Positions 35,638-48,649 of a stretch of DNA of 64,000 nt are shown here, piece by piece. The stretch spans positions 32,574,281 through 32,638,280 of the forward strand of contig NC_030851.1 of NCBI RefSeq assembly GCF_000208745.1, read 5' to 3'. The notes beneath the pieces are model-generated. The model made no database searches and was not told the DNA's origin. It saw only the letters and a list, made by a program, of their open reading frames with translations. The position numbers and the translations under genes are program-made. The DNA comes from Theobroma cacao. Taxonomy: Eukaryota; Streptophyta; Magnoliopsida; Malvales; Malvaceae. Within the stretch, counting starts at the first letter, position 1, and each line of letters opens with the position of its first letter.

Positions 35638-37952
35638 CAAACATGGAGGAAGTTTTAATCTGCTCTATGAAAGTTGTTTGTAACTCACCTTCAACATTGA
35701 TAATGGAATGTACAATGATATGCCTTCCAATAGACACATCAATAATGTTTAATATTTGTGTATGTTGTTCAAAATGAGTAGTTAACTGCTAGGAGTTGTA
35801 TGAGTGAAAACTTATTTCATTTTGTTTTGTTGTGCAATGATCTCCACTAATGGGGAATTGGTTCCCACTTTATTTATCACCACATCCGAATTAAAAGATT
35901 TTTTACAATTTTAAATCTTTTAGATTTCAATATTTTCATGCTGTTATATCTATTTTGTTTTCATTGATTATGTTGATCCATTAAAAATACACAAAGTAAA
36001 TATTGCAAAAAGAAACTAAAACTTAGCTTAAACAAAAGCAATCAAGCAATATAAAAACAAAGCAAATAAAGACGCAACAATCAATAAGAAAAGTAAGTTA
36101 AAACACTTTACAATACGTGATGACTGCTTGAGTTTATGCCGATTGAGACACAGCTGAATATACTACAAGAGGACCTGTAAAAATTAGATCAAAAAACTTT
36201 TAGCGAGCTTCATTTTCTACAAACTATGTTTAAAAAATATAATCAAAGAATAAAACTAATGTATGTAATGTTCGTCTCATTAATAAATAAACAATGTAAA
36301 AGAACATAAATAATGCAGAAAGAAAACATATACATATATGTATTTTGCTAATATTTATCATAAAAAATTACAAAATAAAACTAGAAAATACAACAATAAT
36401 ACCAAACAATATAATTTGATACTCATAAAATACGGAGGCAATGTTTAAAAATAACAGAATATGGTTGTTTTTCCTTATGTCTGGGTCAGAGGTCACATTT
36501 GCTGCTCTATACGAGAAATGTTCATAGGACATCAAAGACTACTTGGAATGCATGTTATATGTAGATCAAAGCTTGGGAACGTTATGCTTTAAGAAACAGT
36601 AAAGATATCAGTAAATAGGTGTTTTGTAACTATAATTTTAAAAAAATTTAAATTTTTTGCATTATATATCCAGCAGATAATACATCTGTTCCTCTGTTTT
36701 TGCTTTATAATCCTTTCTGGTAGTGTGAATGTCTTTATTGCTAGTGATTTTTTAGCATAACAAAATAAGTTAATTGGCAGTAACGTTTCTTTTTTACGGG
36801 TTCAAATAATTTTCATAGTTTTAATCAATTAAAATATGAATAACTGCCTATATAAGTTCTTGAATGTGCATAAGTTAGTGTTCTAGTATTAAGTCAACTA
36901 TTGAAAACGTTTCTATACATATTATGTTTTAATTAATTAGCTTTATATCCAAATAAATTAAAAGTAATGGAAACTTTTATAAGTCCAGGGATACAGATTT
37001 CAAAGGAGAGTAGAATACATTTACGATTGCTTTTTTCTGTTTTCTTTCTCTGGCACTCCAATGAACACAATATTGTCTCCTTTTAGACTAAAAAACTTAA
37101 GCATTAATAGATCACACTAAAAAATCCATAGTAACTGTTATTTATCAGTTTAATTTTAAATACTATATTATTTACAACAATGTACAGAAATGCTTATGGT
37201 TATTTACTTGAAACTTTTTTCTTTAAACTAACTAAAAATACAAATTAATCAACGTTTATTTACACATTAACTATTAACACTAAAAATTTGTTCTTTTTAA
37301 AGCCAATCTATGAAACTTTTAACAGAATTAAACATATTTGGTAACACCCCAATTTCAAATGCGCAGTCAAGAGAAAAATATTAAACTATAAAACACTAAA
37401 AATCTGTTCTTTCTAAACACAATCCATAAAACTTAAATTGCAATGAAAGTAATTTACTAAATGTTTGATTCATGGCATTCAATGAATACAATAACAGCAG
37501 AAGTTTTTATATATATATATATATATATATATAAAGTAAACAATTTAGATAATCGCACATTTTATTCTTCAAGGTTTAAGATTTAAAGTTTAGGAATAGA
37601 AAACCTCAAAATAGCAAATGAAAAATTAAGAAAGCAGAAATTACTTTATAGTTAACAGCACTAAATTCTTTTGATTGTTACTAAAGAAGGAAATTGCAGC
37701 CTGTTGAAAAGATTAAACATATAACATTGAATGATAAAAAACTCAGTCAAATTTATAATACATAAATGTATATGTATATTTAAAAAAAAAGTAATTGTCA
37801 GCAACATTCAATTCTTTTAATCATAGCTAAAGAATGTAATTGCAAACTGTTTAATGATAAATAACTCAGTCAAAGTTGCAATACATAAATGTATACAGAT
37901 ATAAAACCAAGGCCCAAAATACTATGAATAAATTTCTATAGAAAGTTCATGA
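35638..37952. repeat. Non-coding flank; direct repeat partner of 51.9-53.4 kb
   Basis: No gene is seen. Stretches at about 37102-37200 and 37385-37500 match, in the same orientation, 52449-52544 and 53253-53370 (shared phrases such as AATAGATCA(C/A)ACTAAAAAAT and TAAAACACTAAAAATCT). An inner duplication of about 130 bp (37645-37775 and 37795-37910) shares ATAACTCAGTCAAA and ATACATAAATGTATA. A (TA)n run lies at 37509-37532. It is probably part of an unrecognised repeat. Confidence 0.5.
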
Positions 37953-38385
37953 TTTTTTTTTAAAGGGTTGAATCAAACATCTCATTAACTATGCAAAAAG
38001 CTACATCCAACAGGAGGGCAATAAACCTCTAACCACCATGAAAAGGAGTTTGCAGATAACCAAAAACATGATTTGCAGTGACAAGATCACCCAATGAACC
38101 CAAAAAAAAATGTACAACCTCCCAACAAGCACAAGAGATTTGAAAACCTCATACAACCAAAAAAAGGGATCAAGTCGAACAAAATAGTAACAAAAATACC
38201 CCTATACAGCAAGCTTGATCATTCACAGAAATGTGCAGAAATCGAGAAAGAAAGAAAAAAAAATCCCCTATACATTGAGCACTTGATTTGTTTGAAAACC
38301 TTGCAATCATAAACCCCTATCATCGTAACTTGGCTACTTGCTCCACCAGAAACGGCTCCTCAATGATCAACTCCCATTGAAGATT

Positions 38386-39828
38386 TGATAATTCTATGAA
38401 ATAGAATTATTTTTATCTCAAATTTTCTTAAAAGTTAGCTAAGTTATTGAGTATAGGTTAGAATTTAGTTATTTTTTATTAGTTTATTTTTATTAAGTTA
38501 ATTTAACTTTATGTTTATTTATCTTAATTTAGTTATTATTTATTAGTTTTTATGTTTTTGTAAGATTCTAGAAAAATAAGACTTAATTGGGTAAAGAAAG
38601 GTTTTTAAGGAGTTCAGGTTTTGGTTGCATATGTCATGGTTTCTTGAGTATAACTCTCACTCCAGAACTCCAAATGATGCAATTATTAGACTATTAGAAA
38701 TTTAAGAGATAGAGCTACGACTTTCATGAAGATCATGTTGCTCAATTCTACATCGAAGATAGAGAAAATTGCAGTCACAATTGACAGAGTGCAGTAGTTG
38801 ACAAGAGGAAGACATGAAGTAAAGGGAGTGTCGCGGCTTAGATAGGGTGTGCCGCGGCGTCTAGCTGGAAAAGTTGAAGAAACAAGGCAGAAAAGAGCAG
38901 GCTATGGGCTGACTAAGTCCATATTGGGCCCTACACCTATTCTAAGCCCATATTAAGAGTTTTTAAGCTAAAAAAGTTTAGTTTAGGTAGAATTAGGTTA
39001 AGAAAGGTTATAAATAGTTAGCTTAAGGAGAAATTAGTCACACACATATATGCACATTGAGGAGAAATCTTGAGAGAGATTCAACTCACATGTAGTTTAA
39101 ATTTGTAATATCTTTCTAGATTATTTTCAATGGGATTGAATTATTTATTTCAATTTGTTCTTAATGCTTTTAATTGATGCTTTTAATTGTCTGATCATCA
39201 ATTAAATTGATTTAGAAACTTAAACAAACTTGGGAAAGAGAGTTTAATGTGAATTAAAATTGAAATAGCATATAATCATATTTATTTGATTGAATGAATA
39301 AATTGATTTGTATATAAGATAGGAATATACTTATATGCCGTCTGTAACCAGTATTAAAGCTTGAACTTAATGAATCTATTTTAATTTCAATTCACATAGG
39401 AATATAGTGTTTTGGTTAAAGTAGATATTTTTATAAGAGACTTGGAAAAGCATTATAAATAACTAAGGACTCTAAGTTAGCAATTCAACCCATTAATTAA
39501 GTTAAGAGAGAGATAAGATTTAAATGAAGTGCGAGGGATATTGTAATCTTAGGCTTTCTCCAATTTAATCTTTATTCAGTTATCTTTTTGCTTTGATTAT
39601 TAGTATTAATTAGTTTAGTTTTAGTTGAGTAGTTTTTAGTTTCATTAGTTATTAAATTTTTAATTGTTTGAATAAAACTAAATTGTTTTAATTTTAGTAC
39701 TTAGTTATATTGTTTAATTTTAGTACTTAGTAATATTCTAAATCAATATTTTGTGAGATAGATACTCTACTTACCTATATATTATCTGTTTGATATGTAT
39801 ACTTGTGTAGGTAGAATTTTAACTAACA
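38386..39828 (+). mobile_element. Solo LTR in the LINE 3' region (1443 bp)
   Basis: The element starts TGATAATTCT and ends AACTAACA, flanked by AGATT on the left and AGATC on the right (four of five bases match). A TATA box (GTTATAAATAG, TATA at 39009) and a pyrimidine/AT-rich leader follow on the plus strand. The last 120 bp contain AGATACTCTACTTACC and ACTTGTGTAGG, wording familiar from plant Gypsy LTR ends. The LINE 3' UTR reads on smoothly across it (...CCACAGGGAT / TCTTCAATGG on the minus strand). Confidence 0.65.
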
Positions 39829-40149
39829 AGATCCCTGTGGCAAGCAGAAAAGAGCAGAAGCCTTGCAGTACAACTAGTTGGAACAAAATTAGTGACTTGA
39901 AAAGAGAGCTAGATGCGAAATCTAAAGCCGGTCTTTTGTAAAATCAATAAAGGAAACCTCCACCAAAAGCAACGCATCATCAATAACAATCGAGAGATAA
40001 ATATTAGCATCTCGTTACTCTATCTCAACAAAAGCAGCCAAACAAAATAAAACATAAGATAACAACATGGTGGAAAGGGAATAGGGAAATAGTAACAATT
40101 AGTCATTGTCAGCTTCAACCATCACCTAAATGAAATCAGTTCCTTTACG

Positions 40150-41371
40150 CACCTTTGATTTCACAAGGGAGTCAACAATCTCATTAGCTGACTTAGGAAT
40201 TTTAATGATTTCATAGCATTCAATCTTAGATTTTAGGTATAAGATCTAGATAATGAGCGACCTTAGCTTCCAAGGTGCTATGGTTGGGTTTAAACCCCAT
40301 TTAATAGTATTTTGAGAGTCATTTTCTAAAATGAGTTTTTGGGAACCCCATTTAAAAGTGACAAACATTTGAAGATCTTTGCACAAAGCATTAATCTTGG
40401 CTATATTGGCATCCATAATTCCCACTGCAAAAAGAAAGAGAAACAAAACATTACCATTTTCATCTTTTAAAACCCCACTAATTCTAGCTTTACCTGGATT
40501 CCTACTTGATGCACTGTCAGTATTAAATTTAAGAATACCATTCGTGAAGGCCTACCACTTAACATCAAGTTTCATTTTTAAAGGCTTAGGGGAAGTAGTC
40601 ATTACATTGGGAAACCTCACAAGGTCTTGGATAGATAAATTCTAGTGCAGCCACTTTGCATGTGCCCACAAAGCAACACTCAATTTCACCATATCAAAGA
40701 TGTGATGATTGTCTTAGAGCTTTCCATTAAAGCATGCATCATTCCTTCCCAACTAGATTGTCCAAAAAATGGCCAGGAAAGCCATCCTTCAAATGTTTTG
40801 GTTGCTAATAAATCTAGCAGTTTGTTCCATGATAAGAAGTTAATAACAGGGCTTTTGTGAATAACCTATTTCAACCACCAATTGCCAGCCCATGAATACC
40901 ATATGGTGTAGGATTTATTGAAGCAGAAGAAGAGGTGACCAATGGTTTCAAGATTTTTCATGCAAAGAAGGGAACCGGTTGCTTTAGCTCTAATAAGTCT
41001 CTTTTAATAAGAGTATCACACACTACAACTTTTCCTTTGAATGTGAGCCAGTAGAAGGTTTTCACTTTAAAAGAGGCACGACCACTACAGAGTGACTTTT
41101 AGAAGTTATCAACTTGCAAAGTTAGACCTTGAATAGAACGACAGAAGGAATTTGTAGAGTAGTAGCCATTGAGAGTGTCTTTCCAAATTAATTTGTCTTC
41201 GAGACTCATATATAAAGCTTGATCTTTCAAAATGTTCAGAAGCGCTTCCTATTACTCAAGTTCCCCATCTAACTAATTCCTTCTGAGCTCAAGGCGCCAT
41301 GGCCATGCATTCCCCATACATTCACCACACTTATAAACCATACCATTTTTGTTAGTTGTAAAAGCATAGAT
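40150..41371 (-). pseudogene. LINE zinc-ribbon and RNase H relic
   Basis: The minus strand reads NKNGMVYKCGECMGNAWPWR just after the LTR junction, then a zf-RVT-like section (LETIGHLFFCFNKSYTIWYS) and RNase H: LKFNTDSASSRNPGKARISG, VLKDENGNVL, LFAVGIMDANIAKINAL, LILENDSQNTI. The Asp of the FNTD motif is kept; the usual Gly of DGA is Ser. Stops and frame changes occur near 40560, 40640 and 40860. A C-terminal tail (ANEIVDSLVKSKVRKGTDFI) ends near 40135. Confidence 0.85.
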
Positions 41372-44300
41372 TGTCACGACCCGGTACTCCCTTCGAGCTC
41401 GTGACAACCGCTGTGATGTCCCGATAGACATTCATTACCTAGAATGCCAACCGAAACTTTGCAAGGCTTAATATCAGTTTTCGCACCTCCCTTGTGAGCA
41501 ATAATTACTAAACATCATATTTTAAAAGATTATAAGCTATTTCCAAATCGAAACAATAAAAAAAATAAAAAAATATTTTCTGTATCACATGGGCATTTTG
41601 GTCATTTTTTTAAAAATTTTTGAAACCTGCTGAAAATATAACACATGGGGGAAAATACACATTTCATAACTAAAAACAAGTTTTTATGTCTAAAACATTC
41701 ATTTCGAGTAAAATCGTAGCTAATAGAATAAAATAAAAATATTGAATAAAATATACCATTTTCTTATAAAATAATATTTATAAAACGCTACGTGAATAAT
41801 TTTTACAACGTAAAAGCAAAATAAATTCATATATATGATAACACAGATAACTAGAGTATGTAATTTAATTTACAATGACGTGTGGGTCCTCGAATGACCA
41901 AAGGTAACAAAGGCTGTGGACCTACAATTTCTGAGGAAGCGAGTCCAATAATAACCCTTGACGTAATCAACTATTTATTGACTGTCCTGAACCTGGAATG
42001 AGTGGAAAGGAGGGTGGTGAGTTTATATAAACTTAGTGAGTAAACAAACATCATCTAAAATATCTAAAGTCGAGTAAATGGAGACAACTTAAAATAGTTC
42101 ATCGTACTATGATTCATAACATTTCAAACTCATTTCAACTAAATAAAATAAATTCATTTCACTCAAATAATCAACATGGCTTATGAATTTCTTAAAAACT
42201 TGGCTCGTGCTGAAACTCATTCTCGGGGATACCTTGATGAAAGGCATCCAACTGAGTCCGCCAAGGCCGTTAAAGAAAAGACATATATCTATAAATCATA
42301 TTTGTACATTTTAAAACATAGTCGTTCTTTGGCATTGGCTGAGTTCACCCTCACGTGGTTGTTCGACGTGAAGTGAACTCTAAAGCTCTACCTCAGGAGA
42401 TACCCTCCACGCCTCTCGTACTGAGGTAAAATATAACCGGGTTTATCGTGCCTATCTCTAATAGGCTGGTCCATGGAAACCCGCCCACTGCAGTAAGCTA
42501 ATCGATATCCCACCAAATCAATAAAAGTTTCGACAGCATGACATGGCAATTATATTACTACCCCGTCTGTCAAGGCAAAACAAACAGTTCATACAATTTC
42601 AACACAATTTCCAATTCAGCCATTCATGCCAATATCACCATAAGCCATTCAATTCAAACCATAAATTTACAACACAAACAAACAGTCTCTAATTACTCAA
42701 TTTCTAAAATCATTATTCAATTTCAAAATGATTTATAAACTCATTTCATTTAATCACATTTTACTTATAAAACATAAAGATTTACCATTTAAACTCATTT
42801 TTCTATAAAATCACAAAAACGAATAAAAACTACTTTAGATAATTAAGACGATAATAAGGTTACTCACAATATCGAGAATCGAGGTACTCCTAATCTTGGT
42901 CTTCGGGTACAATCTCCTTACCCTTATCGAAAGTTTCACCACATAGACATAATGTACAACAAGCAATTTACTATATATGTGCTAAACCGTTATAAAATTA
43001 ATTTAGGCTCTATATGAATGCATGAAATGGCATGTGAAATGTTCGGATTATTATCTAAATACGGTGTTCTACGTAGGTTCAATTGTGTATGGGGCTGAAA
43101 TGGTATTGACCTAATTCACACTATACGCCGGTTAATTGGCCAAAATATCCAATTCAACTCCAAATAAATTCATTTCACTTCCAATACTCCAAATCATCAA
43201 ATATAAGCTAGATAACATGAATTATAGCAAAATCATCCTCAACATTTTCTCTTGGAAAAATTCGGCCATGGAGGGTTCATGAATAATATGTGGTTTTTCA
43301 TGCTTGATTTTTACACTTTACATCATAAAACAACTAAAAATACCTAAATAGCATGAAATTCATCAAAGTCCATTTTCCAATTTCTCTCTTGAAAAATTCA
43401 GCCAATGGGTGTGGGTGAAGGGCATGAAATTTCTTGCTTGTTTTCCATGCTAAACATCACCAAACAACTAAAAACACTAGAATAACATGAAATCTAGCTA
43501 AATTCAAGATCAAAACCCCTCTCCCCATGTCCGGCCAGTAAAGGTATCTTCATGCAAACTTGATTCTCAACCATGGAAAATGAAAAAGAATGCATAGGAA
43601 AGGTAGATCACAAGCTAAAATCAAGAAATTTTACCTTTACTTGCTTAATTCCTTGAAATCCACCAATTTTCCCTTGAATTTTTGCTCACTAGGGTTTGTT
43701 CTCTTCTTTTTTCTCTTTGTTCTTGTTTTAGCTGACCATGAAGAATGAAATAAGAAAGGTGTGTGCTGGTTTTTTTTTTTTTTAAGGAAATATTAAAATA
43801 ACTAAAGCTTGCCATGTGTCACTTTTTAATTGGTCCATTTTTAAACTTAATAATTAGGCATTCTTCCACCACCACATAAAATATCTAAATTATCCAAAGT
43901 ATAATAGGTAAAATTCAAGGGCTTGACAAGTGTCATGGTGGTGTAAAACTTCAAAAATTCCAATTTTGCCCTCATAGACACGTAAAATGACCGTTTTGCC
44001 TTTATGCTCGGAAAAATGTCAGAATAAAAATTTTTCACTTCTCAAGCTCAAATTATGTTCCAATAGTCAAACTTGATCAAAATTTCATCCACCATTCTAA
44101 TTTTGCCCTCGGGTAGCAAAATGACCATTTTACCTCTACGTTATGAAATTCCAATTTAACTCTAAATAAATCTCCGAACTCCAAATCACCATATTAAGTC
44201 ATTTTAAGGTTCAATAACTCTCGAATGCATCTTAAAATCTCTATTTGGACTAGTTCGAGGCTTAAATCAACTTAATTGTACCATTAGGTACAATATCATC

Positions 44301-44390
44301 TTTTAACGATTTTTGAGGCATTCAAGTATGCAAATATTCTATCAAGTACCTATACAATATGGCAAATATATTATAGAGCTAGGCTTGACA
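41372..44390 (-). mobile_element. Solo LTR in the LINE (3019 bp), TSD TAGAT
   Basis: Exact 5-bp duplications TAGAT lie at 41367-41371 and 44391-44395. On the plus strand the element begins TGTCACGACCCGG and ends GGCTTGACA, so it has TG...CA ends in either direction. The minus strand carries a leader-like stretch (AACAAACCCTAGTGAGC near 43695), suggesting minus orientation, the same as the LINE. The interior has no coding domain, so this is one LTR left after recombination of a full retrotransposon. Size and wording suggest a Gypsy (chromovirus-like) family, which is an inference. Confidence 0.88.
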
Positions 44391-44395
44391 TAGAT

Positions 44396-46600
44396 TCTTA
44401 AAAATTTGAGTTTAAGAGGAATTCTATCAATCCATTGGTCATACTAGAATTTAATCTTTTGACCATTCCCCACTAGTAATCCAAACCCAACTTTTGTAGC
44501 CTGACTACCTCTGTCATGATGAACAAGGGGTCGAATGATATTGCACCAGATGTTTAAAGTCATATGTGAACACTTCTCTGTGGGGAGGAGGTTGTCCTTG
44601 CTACATCTCGTTTTACTTATGATAACTCTTTTGAAAAGGCTGCCAAACACGTTGCCAAACCTCTATATCCATTTATTGAGGAGTGCTCTATTCTGGATAC
44701 TAATGTTAGTCACATTAAGACCACCAAGATCTTTGTGAAGGTAGATAGTCAACCAGTCGACAAGGTGCATCTTCCTATTCCCTTGTGATCCACCATAAAG
44801 AAAGCGTCTCTAAATTTTTTCAAGTTTTTCCTTAATACCATAGTCGGCCAGTCGACAAGGTGCATCTTCCTATTCCCTTGTGATCCACCTTAGAGAAAGC
44901 GTATCTAAATTTTTCAAGTTTTTCCTTAATACCATAGTCGACCAATCGACAAGGTGCATCTTCCTATTCCCTTGTGATCCACCCTAGAGAAAGCTTCTTT
45001 GAATTTTTTCAAGTTTTTCCTTAATACTAGTGGGCATTTGGAATAAAGACATGAAGAAGATTAGAATACTACTAAGCACTAACTTGAGTAAAGTGAGTCT
45101 ACCACTTAAAGATAGATATCGTGACTTCTAAGTCGAGAGATTAGAGTCAAATTTGTCAATAATAGGCTGCCACATTTTTAGTGAATTTGATCTTCCCTTT
45201 AAAGGTAACCACAAATAAATACTTGGTAACTGCCCAACAGTGCAAGAGATTCTGTAGACCCATTCTTCAACAAGCCTTTGGTCAATTCCAATCTTGTAGA
45301 GGCTGTTCTTACTTAGATTGATCTTAAGACCTGAAATAGCATGAAAACACCTTAGAATTCATTTAACATTTAATAAGTCATCAAGAAAGGGTTTGCAAAC
45401 AATTACCGTATCATTAGCAAAGTAAAAGTGGGAGATGAAAAGCTGGTCTCGACCAATAATGACACGCTTAATGATATTTTCAATTTTAGCTTTATGCATC
45501 AAGACTTTAAACCCCTTGGCCACAAGGTTGAAGAGATATGGCGACAAAGGTTAACCTTGCCTTAGGCCCTTACTCATACGGAATTGTCTTGAGGGAAACC
45601 CATTAACAATAATTAAAATGGAAGCAGTAGAGATACATGCTTGAATCCACGCTTTCCATTTTTCACCGAAGCCCATATACCTCATAATCATATCAAGGAA
45701 GTGCCATTCAACACTATTGAAAGCCTTCTCAAAGTTGATTGTAAAAAAAAAAAAAAGACCCTCGTCACTTTTTTTCCTAAGGAGGTCAATCACCTCATTA
45801 GCAAAAAGGTTGCAGTCAAGAAGCTGTCTTCCCTTTATAAAGGCAAATTGATTTTCACCAATCACCTCTCCAAGAACACCTCGTAGTTTGTTTGTACAAG
45901 TTTTTGAGATAATTTTATAGAGGTTAGTAACCAAGTTGATGGGCCGAAAATCGCTAATGGATAAAGGGCAATTACATTTTAAGACTAAAGTAACGAATGA
46001 GGTGTTAATGCACCCATTAATGCTGATAGAATTAAAAAAGCAGTCCATAATAATGCATAATATCTCCTTTGATAGTACTCTATTGTCTTTTAAAAAATTA
46101 GAGATTAAATCTATCAAGTTCAAGAGCTCTATCCCCATCACAGTTGAAGATTGTATTCCTAATCTCCTTCTCAATAAAGGGGCTTTCAAGAGAAGAAGCT
46201 AAATTTACAGAAAGCTTTCTAAAGTGGCAATTCATTTCTCGAAGTTTGATCCGTTACTTGGCCCATACAAGGAGGCAAAGTGGTCTGCAACCACATTTTT
46301 AAGACCCTTTGAGTCTTCAACAATGTTGCCATTAACATCCAACTTGTTAATGAAGTTGGTTATCCTTTTCATGGACACAACAAATGGACATATATGGTAT
46401 TCCTGTCACCATTTAAGATCCATCTTATGCTTGATTTCTACTGCTAGCTTCTCCCTTCATTTCTTAAGAGCTTTTAAAGATCACTTCTAAGCTTTACAAT
46501 TCGATCCTTAATGCTAGAGTTGGATTGATCCTTTTGGTATTCAAGCTCAGGATCATGGACATTTTGCTATAATTGTTTGATATTTATTTCCTTATTACCA
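44396..46600 (-). pseudogene. LINE reverse transcriptase relic
   Basis: The best stretch (46189-45551) reads ISDFRPINLVTNLYKIISK, NQFAFIKGRQLLDC, FTINFEKAFNSVEWHFLDMI and FRMSKGLRQG, then a stop where L1 proteins read QGD. The frame resumes with SPYLFNLVAKG and YFANDTVIV: the catalytic FADD box is FAND. Downstream parts (to 44396) are scrambled and contain three tandem copies of about 110 bp at 44735-45000 (CCAGTCGACAAGGTGCATCT). The protein is dead. Confidence 0.9.
44735..45025. repeat. Triplicated ~105-bp unit inside the LINE
   Basis: Three copies start near 44753, 44849 and 44943 with (A/G)(C/A)CA(G/A)TCGACAAGGTGCAT and run through CTATTCCCTTGTGATCCACC to TTTTTCCTTAATA. Their period is about 95-105 bp. 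They expand part of the LINE downstream of the RT palm and are unusual for this region. Confidence 0.85.
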
Positions 46601-46659
46601 TAAGCTGATTTCTACCATTCTTTAATATTAGATTTGGTTCCCTGAAGCCTACGCCAAAT

Positions 46660-47165
46660 ATATGCCCTTTTGTTATACATGTTTTCAGTTTCATCCTAAA
46701 CCTTTTGAAACATCTCTTGGAAGCTTGCTTCATCCAGTCGATGGTGGAAAAAGCAGAAAGGTTTGGGTCAATGGGGTTGTGATCTTATATAAACTTAGGG
46801 AGACACTCTTACCAAAGTTGATGCATGCCATCAAGATATTAGGGGCCACAAGGAATTTATCTAGGTGGCAGAAGGTAAGCTCTTTTTTGTTATTGCACCA
46901 AGTGTAAGCCCCACCACCCATTGGCAAGTCAACTAACCCTAATTTCTCAATAAAATGTATAAATTGACTTAAGGCAGTTTCATTAACAGGACAACCTAAC
47001 TTTTCATCTTGGCTTTTGACAATGTTGAAGTCTTGACTGAGCACCTAAGGAATGTCTTGAGAGCTTAAAAGAGATATTAATTCTTCCCACAAGAGCTGCT
47101 TTTCTATTTCATTACTAGGCGCGTACACGTTACCAACCCCTATGTAGAATTGACATCAGTAATTC
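46660..47165 (-). pseudogene. LINE endonuclease relic, C-terminal part
   Basis: The minus strand reads VLSQDFNIVKSQDEKLG (the GDFN motif of L1 endonucleases, with Gly changed to Gln), VDLPMGGGAYTWCNN and HLDKFLVAPN (usually RLDRFL). The upstream piece next to the LTR reads VYAPSNEIEKQLLWEEL after allowing for stops. Its N-terminal half lies at 49816-50040, on the other side of the inserted LTR. Confidence 0.85.
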
Positions 47166-48008
47166 TGTCACGACCCAATTTTTGAGCCATGACCGGCGCA
47201 TAGGCCCAATGAATGTAGTCCACTAAGCCCAAGCCAGCCTATTAACCTGACATATTCATCATTCCATCATAAACTGCTAAGTTACATTTCATAACTTAGG
47301 ATCAAAATAAAATTAAACATTGTCACCTCATACTGGCATACCAAACAAGTATATATACATTGTCTACAACATGTATCTTAATAATCTACATTAGATTTGT
47401 CTATCCACAACAAAAGAATACTTGACTTTCAGCGGAGAGACTCGGACGAATGTACAGCCACTGAATGCTGAGACACCTACCAAAAGATGAATACAAGTCT
47501 ACAAGGACACCTCGTCCTAGTTCCCGCTACCTCGTGATCTGAAAACATGAAGTTAAAAATGGTGAGTATAAATCTAGTGAGTGAACAAGGAAAGGAACAA
47601 GCAACAATAGGGAAGAATTTAAAATCATGATGTACTTGTTTTTAAAACAATACAATTTAATTTCATTCATATTAAAAACCCCTCATCAAACCCTTAAATG
47701 ATTAATCACTTGGTAATGATGAACCCATACATAACAAATAATTTGAAAAATGAAGGTCTTAGTGATACGCAAACAAGTCAAATGCGACAACGAATTTTCG
47801 CTTTTGCGAGAATGCTTTTCCGCTGCAACGACGTTGGGATTTAAGTTATTAGCCAAACGAGGGTTTCTCACAAAACCTCCTCATTTTAAACTTAAATCAT
47901 TTATTCCGTAATGTTGGAAATTTATGCTCAAATATGGTAGCAAAAAAGTGGAAAAGTGGAAAATAGGATAACAATTGATCAAGATGTGAGATAAAAATAG
48001 AAAGTTTT

Positions 48009-48155
48009 TCGCTGCAACGAGAAAGAATCTCGCTGCAGCGAAATTTTTGCCCTAAGACAAAAACTTTCTCATTGCAGCGAGTTTCCAGCCAGCCACCCTT
48101 CAAAACCCGAGAGTTTCTCACTACAGCGAGAATGAATTTCGTTGCAGCGAGAACA
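48009..48155. repeat. Cluster of TCGCTGCAGCGA-type palindromes
   Basis: A perfect 12-bp palindrome TCGCTGCAGCGA lies at 48030-48041. Close variants occur at about 48009 (TCGCTGCAACGA), 48069 (TCATTGCAGCGA), 48118 (TCACTACAGCGA) and 48139 (TCGTTGCAGCGA), with another outlier near 47820. All are inside the solo LTR. Confidence 0.85.
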
Positions 48156-48370
48156 GAGCAACAAGAGAAAAGTTTCCCCTCACTCAACAAAAAGGCCATC
48201 TTGCTAAACCAACAAAATCAACATAAAACACATGAAAATGTCCAAAGTGCAATGTATCAAATTTCACATAGATGTCAATCATATATCATATTCATGAGCT
48301 TTCATTTCATAAGTATAGATATGCATAATTACATAGATAAACATGAATATCATCATAATCACACCCAGCT

Positions 48371-48540
48371 CATGTACGTCCTCCCACATTGTGCACATAA
48401 CCGGCGCCATCGTGTGCATCCCCCCACATCGTGCACAATCAGTGCCATCGTGTACATCCCCCCACATCATGCACATGAGCACTATCATCATTCATCTCTC
48501 ACACCACCATCATCACCGGCATGTGCATCCCCCCACATGT
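48371..48540. repeat. 38-40 bp minisatellite (CCCACAT...GTGCA)
   Basis: CCCACAT recurs at 48383, 48423 and 48461 with GTGCAC and GCCATCGTGT words between, and a shorter copy follows near 48527. Long frames on both strands here are repeat artefacts. Confidence 0.8.
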
Positions 48541-48588
48541 GCATACACACGGTTACAGTCATCATACACAATATCAATCATCATGCAC

Positions 48589-48589
<1 letters not shown>

Positions 48590-48649
<60 letters not shown>
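48590..48649. repeat. (CA)n-(TA)n microsatellite
   Basis: A run of about 22 CA dinucleotides is followed directly by about eight TA/AT dinucleotides. Confidence 0.97.

Noticed and set aside
35640..35775. Minus-strand peptide (QILNIIDVSIGRHIIVHS) that might be a Helitron-borne replication-protein fragment
   Set aside because: The likeness is too vague; no Helitron ends (TC at 5', hairpin plus CTRR at 3') could be identified.
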